From the NCBI GenBank assembly GCA_025403435.1, contig CM046347.1, forward strand, positions 22,890,597 to 22,954,596: DNA of 64,000 nt, given 5' to 3'. The notes beneath the pieces were generated by a model that worked only from the letters and a program-made list of their open reading frames with translations, did no database searches and had not been told where the DNA came from. Below, in pieces: positions 34,158-46,791 of this stretch (positions are counted from its first letter, which is position 1; each line of letters starts with the position of its first letter). Position numbers and translations under genes: made by a program. The stretch is from Artocarpus heterophyllus (taxonomy: Eukaryota; Streptophyta; Magnoliopsida; Rosales; Moraceae).

Positions 34158-34245
34158 CAGGTTATGAACCTTGGGAATTGTGCACACATAGGTTTGACAA
34201 TGAAATACCTCTGACAGTCCAAATTTTGTTTTCAGAAGTGAGAGA

Positions 34246-37200
34246 ATGGCACCTAGACGTCGTTCGACTGCTGACGTCGAGTCCGAAAATGATGAGGGCC
34301 TGATGAGGTCTATGATTGCGGCTTTTCGGCAGATGGCAGCCAGGACTAGACCGGAAGACTCCAGTGTTGGTAGTCAGCATGCTTTCTTTAAGGAATTTCA
34401 GCGGGCGTCTATTCTGACTTTTGATGGCAATGGGGATCCGCAGTTAGCAGAGTATTGGTTGGATTCGATCTTGAAGCATCTTGATACTCTTGGTGTGCCT
34501 GAGGAGTATCGTGTGGAGTTTGCAGCGTATAAGCTCGAGGGTGGCGCTAACACCTGGTGGAAATAAACTAAGCGTCTGGAGCGCGGTGGCGATATCGGTT
34601 GGGACAAGTTCGAGGATCTGTTCTATGATCGGTATTTTCTGCAAGGATATCGAGATCAGAAGGCAGTTGAGTTTTATAGATTGCAGCAGGGTGATATGTC
34701 AGTTTGGGAGTATGAGGCAAAGTTTAACGAGTTGGCTAGATTTGCTCCATCAGCTGTGGCATCGGAGCGTGAGAAATGCATCAAGTTTCAGGAAGGACTC
34801 AAGGCTCCTATTCGACGGCAGTTGGTTGCTCTACGGCTTAGGGGTTTCGGAGAGCTTGTGTCGTCGGCGATCTCCGTGGAGAATGATTACGTGCAGTATT
34901 GTGAGGACCGAGTCAAGGCTTCAGGAGGACCGCAGAGGAGTGGCAGGAAGAGCACCAGTAGTCGTCCAGCTCCGGGGAAAGGCAAGCAAGGCGGTGCGAC
35001 CAGTGGCAGCAGCAGTTCGTCTGGCAGCGGGCGCAGCAATCCCTACAGCTTTCATTGTCATTTCTGTCAGCAGCCCGGACACATCAAGAGGAATTGCCCT
35101 ATCAAGAGTGCTCGTCTTGGATCGCAGACCGGGGAGGATGCCAGTCGTTCATCTCAGCCTCAGCCTCAGACCCTACCTCAGCCTCCGCAGTACCCGCAGT
35201 TGCAGTATCCGCAGTTTTCTCCTCAGCAATTCTCATATCCGGCACGGGGACAGCAGCCGCAGTATTTTCAGCGCAGTGTTCCTTAGTATAGAGCGCCGAG
35301 TACAGGTAGTGTGCAGTCGTCTCCATCTCAGCAGTATCGGCCGAGTAATGCAGGACCCAGCAATGTCGGTAGAGGAAAAGGGAAGGCGCCAGTGCAGGTT
35401 CATGCAATGGCATCTGGAGGGTCAGATTCTCAGATTGGTAACGCGGTTGTCGATGGTATGGTTTTGGTTTCTAGATCTCTAGCTCGCGTTTTATTTGATA
35501 CCGGTGCCTCTCATTCTCTCATTTCGAGTTCTTTTGTACATGCCTTGGGATTAGAAGTAGAAGAGTTTAATGAACCCCTAGTTATAACTTCTCCCTTGGG
35601 GCGGGTGTGTGTAAATTGTATGTGTAAATCTTGTAAAATAAAGATTGGGGATGAGATTTTGAAAAGTGATTTGATTGTACTCCCCATGAGTTCCTATGAT
35701 GTGATTTTAGGGATGGACTGGTTGTCCAGGTATAGTGCAGTTGTGGACTGCCAACTTAGAAAAGTGACCCTAGTGTCTGATAGGGGAACAGTAATCACTT
35801 ACCAGGGTGGTGGTGATTGGCTAATGAGTGAGCGTCTCATGAAGTCGTGTTTAGGAGGGCGAAGGAATCTAGATTGTTTTGCTTTTCTTGCCAATCTAGA
35901 TTGCGAGCCCTTTGTTTCGAGTAGTAGTGTAGCGATTCCGGTAGTTGGTGAGTTCGAGGATGTCTTCCCCGATGAGTTATCAGGATTACCACCTCATCGG
36001 GAGATTGAGTTTGGTATCGAGTTGTTTCCAGGGACATCACCGATTTCTATGGCACCTTATCGGATGGCGCCGGGAGAAATGAAGGAATTGAGGAAGCAAC
36101 TTCAGGAGCTTGCTGATAAAGGATATATTCGGAATAGCACATCTCCGTGGGGAGCACCAGTTTTGTTCGCTAAGAAGCACGATGGGACTCTCAGGTTATG
36201 TGTGGATTATCGGCAGTTGAATCGTGTTACGGTGAAGAACAAGTATCCTTTGCCTAGGATTGATGAGCTATTTGATCAGTTGGGAGGTTCGCGATACTTC
36301 TCGAAGATTGATTTGCGGTCAGGTTATCATCAGCTCAGAATCAAGGAAGAGGATATTCCCAAGACAGCTTTTAGGACTCGGTATGGGCACTTCGAGTTTC
36401 TGGTTATGTCTTTCAGGTTGACGAATGCTCCAGCAGCTTTTATGGATTTGATGAACATGATATTTAGGCCGTATCTGGATCAGTTTGTGATCGTGTTCAT
36501 CGATGATATTCTTGTGTATTCTAAGACTTGGGAGGAGCATGAGCAGCATCTTCGGATCGTGCTTCAGACTCTGCGGGAGCACCAGTTGTATGCTAAGAGG
36601 GAAAAGTGTGAGTTCTGGTTGACTGAGGTCAAATTTCTGGGTCATGTCATCTCGGAGCATGGTATTTCAGTGGATCCGTCCAAGATTGAAGCTATATTGG
36701 AGTGGGAACGACCAAGGAATGTAGCGGAGATTCGTAGCTTCTTACGTCTTGCTGGATATTACAGGAAATTTGTAAAGGACTTTTCGAAGATTGCAGCTCC
36801 GTTGACGAGGTTGATCAGGAAAAACGTCAGGTTTGAGTGGGATGAAGACTGTGAGTCTGCTTTTCAGGAATTGAAGAACCGGTTGACTTCAGCTCCAGTA
36901 TTAGTTATTCCTAGCAGTGATGAGCCGTATGAGGTTTATGCTGATGCTTCAGGGCGCGGACTTGGATGCGTGTTGATGCAGCATGGACGTGTAGTAGCGT
37001 ACGGATCGAGACAGCTACGACCTCACGAGCGGAATTATCCTACTCACGATTTAGAGCTTGCAGCGGTGATCTACGCGCTGAAGATTCGGAGATGTTACTT
37101 GTATGGAGCGTCGTTTCAGGTCTTCTCCGATCACAAGAGTTTGAGGCATTTGTTCACTCAGAGGGATCTCAACTTGAGGCAGCACAGATGGGTGGAGTAC

Positions 37201-38838
37201 ATGGAGGATTATGATTTCGCGTTGCAGTATCATCCCGGAAAAGCTAATGTGGTAGCGGATGCGCTTAGCAGGAAGTCTTCAGGGATTCTCGCTTGTTTGA
37301 TTTTTGAGGACTGGAGCAGGGATGCGACAGTGAGTGAGTATCGGCTACAGTATCATGAAGACGGTGATCGAGTTTTGTTGTATCATGTGGAAGCGACTCC
37401 AGCTCTTGTTCGGATGGTGAAGCAAGGTCAGTGGCAGGATCGACATTTGCAGGGGATTTGGTCGCGGATTCAGAACGGGGAGCAGTTCGAGGAACGGAGC
37501 GTGCATGCAGATGGATCGTTGTACTTCCGGGAGCGTCTTGCAGTTCCAGTTATCGTCGAGGTGACAAAAGCCGTTCTAGACGAAGCTCATAGGTCTCAGT
37601 TCGCTATTCATCCGGGGAGCACCAAGATGTATCGTGATTTGAAGAGGCACTATTGGTGGAGAGGCATGAAGAAAGATGTTCGCGAGTACGTGGCCAAGTG
37701 TTCGACGTGTCTTCAGGTGAAAGCTGAGCACCAGAAGCCTGCAGGTCAGCTTCAGCCGCTTCCTATTCCAGGGTGGAAATGGGAGCATGTGACGATGGAT
37801 TTCCTCACAGGTTTGCCGAGGACGGAGCAGCGGCATGATGCAGTTTGGGTTGTAATCGACAGGTTGACGAAATCGGCGCATTTCATTCCGTTTAGGTCGA
37901 CGTGTTCTAGGAAGATTCTTGGGGAGCTGTATATGCAGAACATTGTGAGGTTGCATGGAGTTCCTTTGTCCATCACCTCTGATCGAGACACCAGGTTTAA
38001 TGCTAAGTACTGGAGGAGTTTTCAGGAGGCTTTGGGTACGGATTTGAACTTCAGTACGGCGTTTCATCCTCAGACTGATGGGCAGTCTGAGCGGGTTATT
38101 CAGGTTCTCGAGGATATGTTGCGTGCTTGTGCGTTGGACTTCAGCGGGAATTGGAAGCAATATTTGCATTTGGCGGAGTTCGCGTACAACAACAGTTATC
38201 AGGCGAGTATCGGTATGGCACCATTTGAGGCATTGTATGGGCGACCGTGTCGGTCACCTGTGTGTTGGGCCGAGCCGGAAGATAGAGTTATTCTTGGGCC
38301 AGATGAGACTCGTGACAGCAACGAGAAAGTCGTGGTGATTCGGGATCGGTTGAGAGCAGCTCAGAGTCGACAGAAGAGCTACGCAGATAGGAGACGTAGA
38401 CCCTTAGAGTTCGCGGTTGGAGATTTTGTTCTCTTGAGGGTGTCACCTCGTAAGGGAACTATGCGGTTCAGAGTGAGTGGGAAGCTCGCGCCGAGGTATA
38501 TTGGGCCGTTCGAGATCACTCAGCGAGTTGGTGTGGTCGCTTATCGGCTTGATCTTCCGCCCGAACTTTCTCATGTGCACGATGTGTTTCATGTGTCTAT
38601 GCTTAGGAAGTGTCCACCTGAGCAGGGTAAGATAGTATCGTTTCGCGATGTGCAGGTTCAGGAGGATACGACGTACGAAGAAGTGCCGATTCAGATTATC
38701 GACCGGAAAGTGATTAGCTTGCGTCGTCGTGAGATACCGTTGGTAAAGGTCGTGTGGCAGCATCACGGGGTTGATGAAGCCACTTGGGAACTAGAGTCGG
38801 GTATGCGGGAGTTATATCCGCATTTGTTTTGTTTTTGA
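34246..38838 (+). pseudogene. Tekay/Del-type chromovirus gag-pol polyprotein, two in-frame stops
   Basis: One frame spans 1,530 codons from the ATG at 34246 to TGA at 38836. It is broken only by TAA at 34564 (codon 107) and TAG at 35284 (codon 347). Order: Gag core; zinc knuckle CHFCQQPGHIKRNC (near codon 270); protease [10 protein letters not shown] (near 418); RT with [13 protein letters not shown] (near 750); RNase H with [10 protein letters not shown] (near 898) and SDHKSLRH. Integrase has its HHCC finger (about 1115-1160) and catalytic Asp 1185, Asp 1246 and Glu 1282, an exact D-x35-E spacing. A C-terminal chromodomain follows ([19 protein letters not shown]), which in this clade is thought to steer integration to marked chromatin. 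From 35311 the frame is open for 1,175 codons with all catalytic residues present. Both stops look like C-to-T changes of CAA/CAG. It is an almost intact, recently inserted copy; its own Gag is cut short. Confidence 0.95.
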
Positions 38839-38872
38839 GATGAGTTGTAAATTTTGAGGACGAAATTTCTTT

Positions 38873-38886
38873 TAGGGGTGGAGAGC
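38873..38886 (+). other. Polypurine tract
   Basis: AGGGGTGGAGAGC lies directly before the right LTR, the expected primer for plus-strand DNA synthesis. The preceding GAGGACGAAATTTCTTTT block recurs before the LTRs at 25722 and 49685 (other strand), so it is conserved in the group. Confidence 0.85.
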
Positions 38887-41030
38887 TGTAACGTCCCGAA
38901 ATTTATTTAACATTAATGTAATGTAAATGATGAATTAGTGTGCCATAATTAAAGTTTTAACTTTAATTAGATTATTTGGTTGGATTTTTAGTTTTTGGTT
39001 GTTTTGATAAATTGATACATTTAAATGATTTCTTATGGATTTAAAATGATGTTTTGAGTTTTAAAACACAACAATTTGTAAAATGTTAAAAAATACTCCG
39101 TTTTGCAAAACCGTGGGCGGCACATGGTTTTTGCACAGTAAAACCACCCACCGATTTTCTCTATTTATTTCTCTTTTCTCTCTCTCTCTCCTCACTCACG
39201 TTTCAACTCTCTCTCTCTTCTCTCCCTCTCGGCAGCTCTCTCTCTCAAATCTCTCTTTCAAAAATTTTTGATTTCCATTCGAATCCAAGCTTCGGAACAG
39301 CAAGGAGGAAGCTCGGGGACGTGATTCGGCAACCGAGAACGCGGATTGAAGCTTCGATTCGAAGTTTCTAAACTTTTTACAAAATTTCCAATTTTGTGTG
39401 TTTTTGAAATCTAAGTTTGTTTTAGCTTAGAAAACCGTGGATTTGTGTTAAATGAACTTAAAACAACTAGAATCTAAGCCTAGATTGAAGAAAAACGGAT
39501 TGGATTCAAGATTTTCATTTTTCTCCTCTTTTTCTCATTTTCGGATTTTTGAAGATTTCGAGTTTAAATGTTGTTTAAATGATCCCAAACATGTTCTAGA
39601 ATGTTTTTCTATCAATTATAGTTGTTTTTCATGCCTGGGATTTGAGAAAAACAGGTTAGAAACAAGATTTGGATTTTGGGGATCGAGAAACCCGTGGCTG
39701 GGATTTCTGGATCTTCCCAGTTCGGCAGGCCGAAGTTCATGTTCGGCAGGCCGGAGTGATGATCGGTAGGCCGGTGTTCTTCCGACCAGCAGGCCGAATC
39801 TGGGGAAATGTTCGGCAGGCCGAACCTTGTTTCCGGCAGGCCGAACTGTGCCGTTCGGCAGGCCGAAGCAGGGCGTCCGACAGGCCGACCGAGGCATGGA
39901 AAATTTTGTGATTTTTATCCGATTTCACTGTTTTGAACCCTGACTTAAATCCCAACCTTATAGGATGATTTTAATGATACAAATGGCACACTAGGACATC
40001 ATGAAATGATTTAGTAACATAGAATGTCTCGAACTAGATATTGATTGACTTAGTTTGTATCTAGGATCGTTCGTGGTTCCGTGGAGCTAACGTATAGCGG
40101 ACCGGGATTACGGTGTGGGGTACCGGCACGAGTACTGAGGTAGGACTTCTATCCTATTTCTTTGGTAGCCTGGTTTTGAAATGATTTGGCTTTGAAAATG
40201 ATTTCTATCAAAATGTTTTCAACGGTTGTTTGGAAATGGTTTTATCGGTTATATTTTAATATACCGTGACATGAAATGAATTTCATAATGAATGTAATTG
40301 ACAACACTCGGTAATTGGGTTTTGAATGACAATGATAATAAACACTAAGGCATGATGCCATATCAGAGATCGGGTCGTGTGTCGATCGACCTTGGGAGCA
40401 GGTCCTGAAACCCAGCTGGGCCACTACGGTGGTGATATCATGGTATGCCTAGGTAAAAGTAAACTGGTGTTTTGATTTGACGAGTAGACTGTTCTGTGTC
40501 AGAACGGTTCTACTCAATTTATTTATTTATTTATTCAAGTTCCTTTTTGTATAACTCCTGATAATGTTATGTTTCTTTGCATTAAATTATTTTATAAAAC
40601 TTAGTCCTACTGAGCCTTTCGCTCACGTTTTATCTGTTTTAAATCCCCCCCCTCTAGGTGGTTTCCCATTTAGGTTTGGAGAAGATTCTTCGGACCGAAC
40701 TCAGGAGCAATAGGAGAATTTATTTACATTCTGTATTTATTAATCAAGGCATGTAAGACTTAACTTAATTTGTACTTGGACTGTAATTGTATTTATGATA
40801 TTGTCAGAACCATGTGTGTGCACAAGTTGTGGGTTGTGGAACCCATATTCGCGGTTTTTATCCAATTATTATTATTTGCTAAGTATTTATAAATTCGTTT
40901 ATCAAATGTGGTGGAAAAATCTCTTTATTTCTTACTTAATTGGATTTTTAAACTCTTAATTTCAATTAAATTCTCTTTTAATTAATCTAAATATTCCGCC
41001 ACGTCACCTCCCGTACTCCGGGGTGTGACA
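38887..41030 (+). repeat. 3' LTR of the complete Tekay-type element
   Basis: TGTAACGTCCCG…GGGTGTGACA, 2,144 bp, near-identical to 31987-34142. The 12-bp difference is near 39360. Its CGGCAGGCC array lies at 39723-39890. The target-site duplication ATTAC follows at 41031-41035. Confidence 0.95.
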
Positions 41031-41174
41031 ATTACAAACCTTTTTAAAAAAAGGTTTTAAATTATTACTCATTTCTTAATTAATTAAATTCTTAAACTTG
41101 TGTTTAAATTAAATTTTCTACTTAATTAACTAAACTAACTCGCCACGTTACCTCTTATACTCTAGGGCGTGACA
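41031..41174 (+). repeat. ATTAC duplication and right part of the old solo LTR
   Basis: 41031-41035 is the second ATTAC. From 41036 the interrupted old LTR resumes and ends …CTCTAGGGCGTGACA at 41174, followed by CACCT, the duplicate of 29968-29972. Confidence 0.9.
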
Positions 41175-41240
41175 CACCTCGATGTTTTATTTTATTTTTG
41201 CAATTCTTTTGGAAATCTTATTTTCAAATAATTTTGAACA

Positions 41241-43611
41241 CGTAACACCCGCTGTTTTCTTCTATAAATAATTACGTGGATTTAACGTCAGAATGTGATG
41301 TTTTATGTACTATTTATGATTTATGCTAAGTGAATTAATGTTTTGTTTAGCTATCTCACAAGTGACAGCCTCAAGAGAGCAATGTGGTCGGGAGGTTCAT
41401 GTTAGTGTTTATTGATTGCTAATTTATGAAGAGATTATTTGCATTAAATAGGAAATGATACGAATTATTCCTTATGATGACAAATTAATATATGGTAAGA
41501 GGAAAGATCATGTGTTCAAATATGTTAATATTTATACTGTATGATGGTTATTTCATTATGTCGTGTTATTTGGAGATTAATAAACTATTTACAATCAAAT
41601 ACACATGGTAATTTTAAAGTTTACTAATAAGAATAAAATTTCAACAAAATTTTGAGTCATAAAATGTTGGAACTGGAAACTTATTTTTCTATAAAGCTGT
41701 AGATCTTTTCGTTAGCTTTCCATAGACTACTCATTTGGTCTATTCTGATCATAGAGCAAAAAGTTATGACCAAAACACCAAAATAACGCACGTAGCAAGC
41801 TTTCTAGCAGAACGCTGGTGCCCTAGCATGGATTTCTTCGGGTCCTAGCATCAACTCTCCGTAAGCCAATGCCTAGCCTCTAGAATTTCAGTGCCACAAT
41901 GCCTGTCTATTTGCCCTTTGAGTTTTTCACTTATTTTAAGCGTTTTTGAGTCTCTAAACTTACCCGTTTTGTTTGTACTCTATTTTTGACCAAGAATTTT
42001 GTCCCATATGGCCCCAGTAATAGGAAATAAGCCTAGAATGTTCTTTTAGAACTAATTTAGTAGATTGCCTATCAAAATCAAGGATTTTGTCTAGGTTACG
42101 ATTCTCTCCTCAAGGAATGTTTATAAGTCCACATATAGCCCTTAAAATTTTCACGTTCATCTTTCTTCTACTAAAAAAGAATATATATCTCTTTTTCTTT
42201 CCTTCTCTAATACATGTAATCTCTCCCTCTCACTATCACTCAAAGATTTCAAGAAAAACTCCATTGTTCTTCCATACCGAAACCATTGTTCCCATCCTTC
42301 TTTCTCTTTCTCATTAGCTACTTTAGATAAGTTTTCTCTAGAGGATTTATTGTGTTGGCCACAATAGTTTTCTCAATAATTCATGGGAAATTAAGGTATG
42401 TAATCTAAGGTTTTATCAAAGAGTAAAGTTTATGATTATTGGGTTTAAAATTTTGATAATTTTGTTGTAGAATGGGTGTTTTCTCCTCTGATGATCTTGT
42501 CATCACGGATTTACAAATTTTTAATATATGTGTGATGGTTGGGTATTAATCATGAATGTATCTAAATTTTACGTGTGTTAAGAGAGTTTAATATGAATAG
42601 GATTTTGAATTTTTGAAGTATGTTGTTAAGCTTAAAGTTACATTTTGGGGTTTAGTCTTATTCATTAAATTTTTATAATATGTTATGAACTTGTCCTCTA
42701 TGGTTTTAAATTCTAAGAGTGATTAATTCCATGATGGTAATATTATATTAAATTTTAGGATTTTAAGAATTGCATATGATTTAATAACGAGTCTTGTTGA
42801 TGGTGAAATTATTTCCTAAAGGTCAATAAGTTATAATGTCTATGGTTATTGATGTATAAAATTAATATATTATTTCATGTTAATTTTCAGATGTGTTGTG
42901 TTTATGTGTTAAGCTGTGTTTTATAATTTTTACAAATTTTTATTAAGTGTTTTTTATAAAATATAAATATTTAAATAGGCCTTGCTCACTGTTCTTGCAT
43001 GATGTCAGATTTTGAAGTGTATTTTGTAGAATTTTGTTTTAATTTCCAAATGAAACTAATTATTCTGTAAAAATTCTTGGATCATTATCAACATGTTAGC
43101 TCTGAGTATGTGAATTTTTAACCTTAGATCATGTTTATATTTTGAGTTAAAAATTGTTGAATGCTCTGTGTTTCTTAGTGTCTGCCTAATATATTTTACA
43201 AATTTTGAAATATAGAAAATGATGTCTTAATTGTGGTTTTAAGTAAGACATTTGAAATGGTGTAATTATGTGTTAGTTGCTAGGTGTCTGAATTTTAGAC
43301 AAAATACATGCTTATAATATCATATTAAATTCTTTAAGTGAATATAGGTGAGAATTTCTTGATTTGATAAAAATCAAATATAAGGTACTGAATTGCTTAT
43401 TGTGTTATATTATGGTGTTGTTTGATGTAATTATACATGAAACTATGCTTTAAATATGTGAATTGATTTTAAGTGTTTATTATGAGATTATTTGACTGAA
43501 CACTTTAAGAGGGCAAGCATACCTTGAACTGGGCAGTTGTTATCTTAGGTAGGAAAGGTTAAGTAAGAAAGGACTTAAGAAAATTCATTCTCACTTGGAA
43601 CATGACAAAAC
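41241..43611 (+). repeat. Long LTR 'C', left part
   Basis: It starts CGTAACACCCGC (from an assumed TGTAACACCC) after 60 bases of unassigned DNA. It carries sequence typical of gypsy LTRs: GCTGTAGATCTTTTCGTTAGC near 41695, then repeated TGCCCTAGCAT/TGCCTAGCCT motifs (41818-41910). No coding sequence found; the 76-codon reading at 42087-42317 is chance. It is cut at 43611 by a copia solo LTR and resumes at 45984. Confidence 0.6.
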
Positions 43612-45983
43612 TGTTAGACATGTATGCCCTAAAGAGTAAATATGTAATAAGTTTTTGGAGACATTTTTACCAATAAAGAATTTATTTATTATTTATATAC
43701 CAAGTCTTGTCTTTTTTACGTTCATATTTGTCGAATGTATATTAAGCAAACAAAAGTCTGAGACTGTCGGTCTAAACCTTTAAGAATTGGGCATATGATG
43801 GACCGATTATGCGAAAGACATGATTCTTAAAGTGATGGTAAAAAACATAAGACTGCAATAGAGGGAATAAAGTTAGGCGTTTTATTCCTGTAAAGATTGT
43901 TATGTTGTCTATATCCCTTTTGGGAGATGGTTTGTCTTGACCATCGGAGGTGGACTCTGTGTAATAGAAATATTGGCACGTTGTCATAGATGACGATGTA
44001 TTGGATTGGGACATAAAGTGAATTGATTTGGATTAATAATTTTGTCTTGGAAAATCGATTCACTTTAGACAATCATTTGTGTTGTATCTTAATCCTGAGA
44101 TAAATAGTAGGCCTGTTGTCTTGGCTTGTGTCTTTTGATGTACCAAAGGGTGACACCCACATCTTAATAGTGGTATGCATGCCGGTACGTTGGAGGCATG
44201 ACTCTTGATGGCGTAGACCTGTTATTCATAGATATGGAATCCATAGCTCCTCTTTAGGAGTAATGATATCCTCTTATATGCGTTATCTTGTAATTGAAAA
44301 ACTGGAGCGCTCAACCATTTGGATACATAGGTGTAACCGAATGGTATACTATTATTGGATAGTAAGTTTTCTGATGGTGAGATAATGAAATGTAAGATAA
44401 AAATAATCACGAAGGTAAGACAAAACTTGTCCTTAAGCCGATTATGGATTATCATATAGGGATGCGATACACTATGATATGTCATGGAGACTTAGCTATA
44501 CGAGCTTCGTAAATCTATGTAGTTCGAGAGTGTAGCTCCAAGCTTTCGGTGGAATAACGTTGGAGTTGATAATTATGAAATGTATATCTAGGATATTGGA
44601 TTTCATAATTATCAGGAGCTTGAACTATATAGGTCCATTTGGTCCCCTTTGTTAGCTCACAACATCCTGTAATGACACGGCGTGCTTTTCCAATAATTGG
44701 TAACTTATGTTGGATTTATTAGATTGGTTGAAATTTGAAAGAATCAAAGAATTCATGTTTGTTTATTGGTTGAATTAATACTGTAATAAAATTGATTCAA
44801 GATAAACTTGTTGAATTATTGGGATCGGATAATTCTTGTCTGTTTATCGGTTGATTTAATTTTAGATAAATTAGATCAAGATAAACTTGTAGAATTATTC
44901 ATAATTCATTTATTTTCTTAGAGATTATCTAGATAAAGTTGTTTTGATTAGAGAACTTCTCTATTGGGTTATTTGAATTAAAACTGAGACTTTATCGTAT
45001 AAAATCTCAGGTGGAAAATAAAAGATTCGCGAGATTTTTATTCGGCAGTTCGGCCTACCGATGGACGTGTTCGGCCTGCCGATGAAGCCTGTTCGGCCTG
45101 CCGATCAGCGAAGGATAAGATCACGCGTTTTCACGTAGATCTTATCAAATATTGATCTAAACTTGATTCTATTTCGAGTTTTTGAGACCTAATCTGATAA
45201 GCACTGATCCCAGACCAATCTTTATATAAAGGGAGTAATTCTTAAGAGTTACTCAAATCAGTTAAGAGATTAAGAGTGATACTCTGCTACTGAGAATCTG
45301 AAAACTCCCTGAGAGCTTTTGTTCACAAATCACAAACACTTGCTTTGGGTTCTCTCGATTGGTTAGAAGGAGAGTCACCTAGTGGAAGAGCTGTATATGT
45401 GAGCCCACACTCACTTTGGTCGTGGATAGAGAATAGAAAAGAAGACTAATTGGTTGAGGCTCTTTTGGAACGTTACTTCTCTTCACATTTTGTGAGGGTT
45501 CTTTGGCACACAAAGGTTAGTAAGATCTGGTTAATTTATGCATATAGACCTAATCTGATAAGCACTGATCCCAGACCAATCTTTATATAAAGGGAGTAAT
45601 TCTTAAGAGTTACTCAAATCAGTTAAGAGATTAAGAGTGATACTCTGCTACTGAGAATCTAAAAACTCCCTGAGAGCTTTTGTTCACAAATCACAAACAC
45701 TTGCTTTGGGTTCTCTCGATTGGTTAGAAGGAGAGTCACCTAGTGGAAGAGCTGTATATGTGAGCCCACACTCACTTTGGTCGTGGATAGAGAATAGAAA
45801 AGAAGACTAATTGGTTGAGGCTCTTTTGGAACGTTACTTCTCTTCACATTTTGTGAGGGTTCTTTGGCACACAAAGGTTAGTAAGATCTGGTTAATTTAT
45901 GCATATAGCATGTCAAACTTGTGTTTTGGAAATTACTCTGATATAAAATTTTTAAAATTCTACTACGCACTCTTTTTCCAACA
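43612..45983 (+). repeat. copia solo LTR with internal tandem duplication
   Basis: TGTTAGACATGTATGCCC…TTTTTCCAACA, 2,372 bp, with no primer site or coding sequence after it. It is flanked by AAAAC (43607-43611) and AAAAA (45984-45988), four of five bases the same. The size equals the family's 2.01 kb plus a 361-bp tandem duplication (45186-45546 and 45547-45907) that differs at only one base by eye. A solo LTR forms when an element's two LTRs recombine and remove the interior. Confidence 0.88.
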
Positions 45984-46648
45984 AAAAATTTATGAAAACA
46001 AGTAGAGAATGTGTTTTATGATGATTTCAAGTGTACATAGGCAAATTTAACAAATGTTTTTTGATGTTTAAGTTACGATTTATGACAAGATTTATTAAAA
46101 GTACATCTATATATGTATGTACCATATAATTAAGCATGGTAGTCTCATGTTTGTGTTTGTTTTGTTAGGTGGACTTGTTATGTTTGGTTTAGGATAGTTA
46201 ACTCCTCTTATGATGGTGCACCAACAATATCAATGGTGGGCTGTTAGGTTCCTCAAACATAAAATGAATAATGTCTATTATGTGAATAAAGAATAGATAT
46301 GTTATATAAAGGAAATACACTAAATGCACTATTATGAATATGATTATGTTTTCACCCAGAGCTTTATGAAATGTTTTGTTTTATGAGAAAAAGAAATATA
46401 CTTACTAAGCTTATGCTTACTTAGTTTATGTCATGTTACAGACATAGGTAAGAGGCGGATTATCTAAGATAGAGGACAGGGACAGGCATGCGTGCAAAAA
46501 GTATTGGATAGGAAACAGAATCACTTCTTGAAAGAAATTTAAAACTAAAGCTATATAATTTTTATGCTATCTAAATTTGTTTGTTTTGGACTTAGTATTA
46601 TTTAAGGTGTTTTATTCTAGGCTTGTGGTTGTAATTGGACACAATTTT
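45984..46648 (+). repeat. Long LTR 'C', right part
   Basis: It has the hairpin block CTAAGCTTATGCTTACTTAG near 46414, 'gacataggtaagaggcgg', and 'aaggtgttttattctaggcttgtggttgtaa'. The same stretch occurs inverted at 54600-54906. At 46648 it is interrupted by the LTR starting at 46649. Confidence 0.65.
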
Positions 46649-46760
46649 TGTCACAACCAGCCTTTATCAATCACTCTTCCTTACTTACGTATTACTGAAA
46701 ATTTGGGAAATATTTATTATTTTTTTTCACACATACATACTTCAACGTCTTTGTAAATAA

Positions 46761-46791
<31 letters not shown>

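Noticed and set aside
34481..35482. 333-codon open frame overlapping the Tekay-type Gag
   Set aside because: It is out of frame with the recognisable Gag, zinc knuckle and protease, and its translation is Ser/Arg-rich without any known motif; it is a shadow reading.
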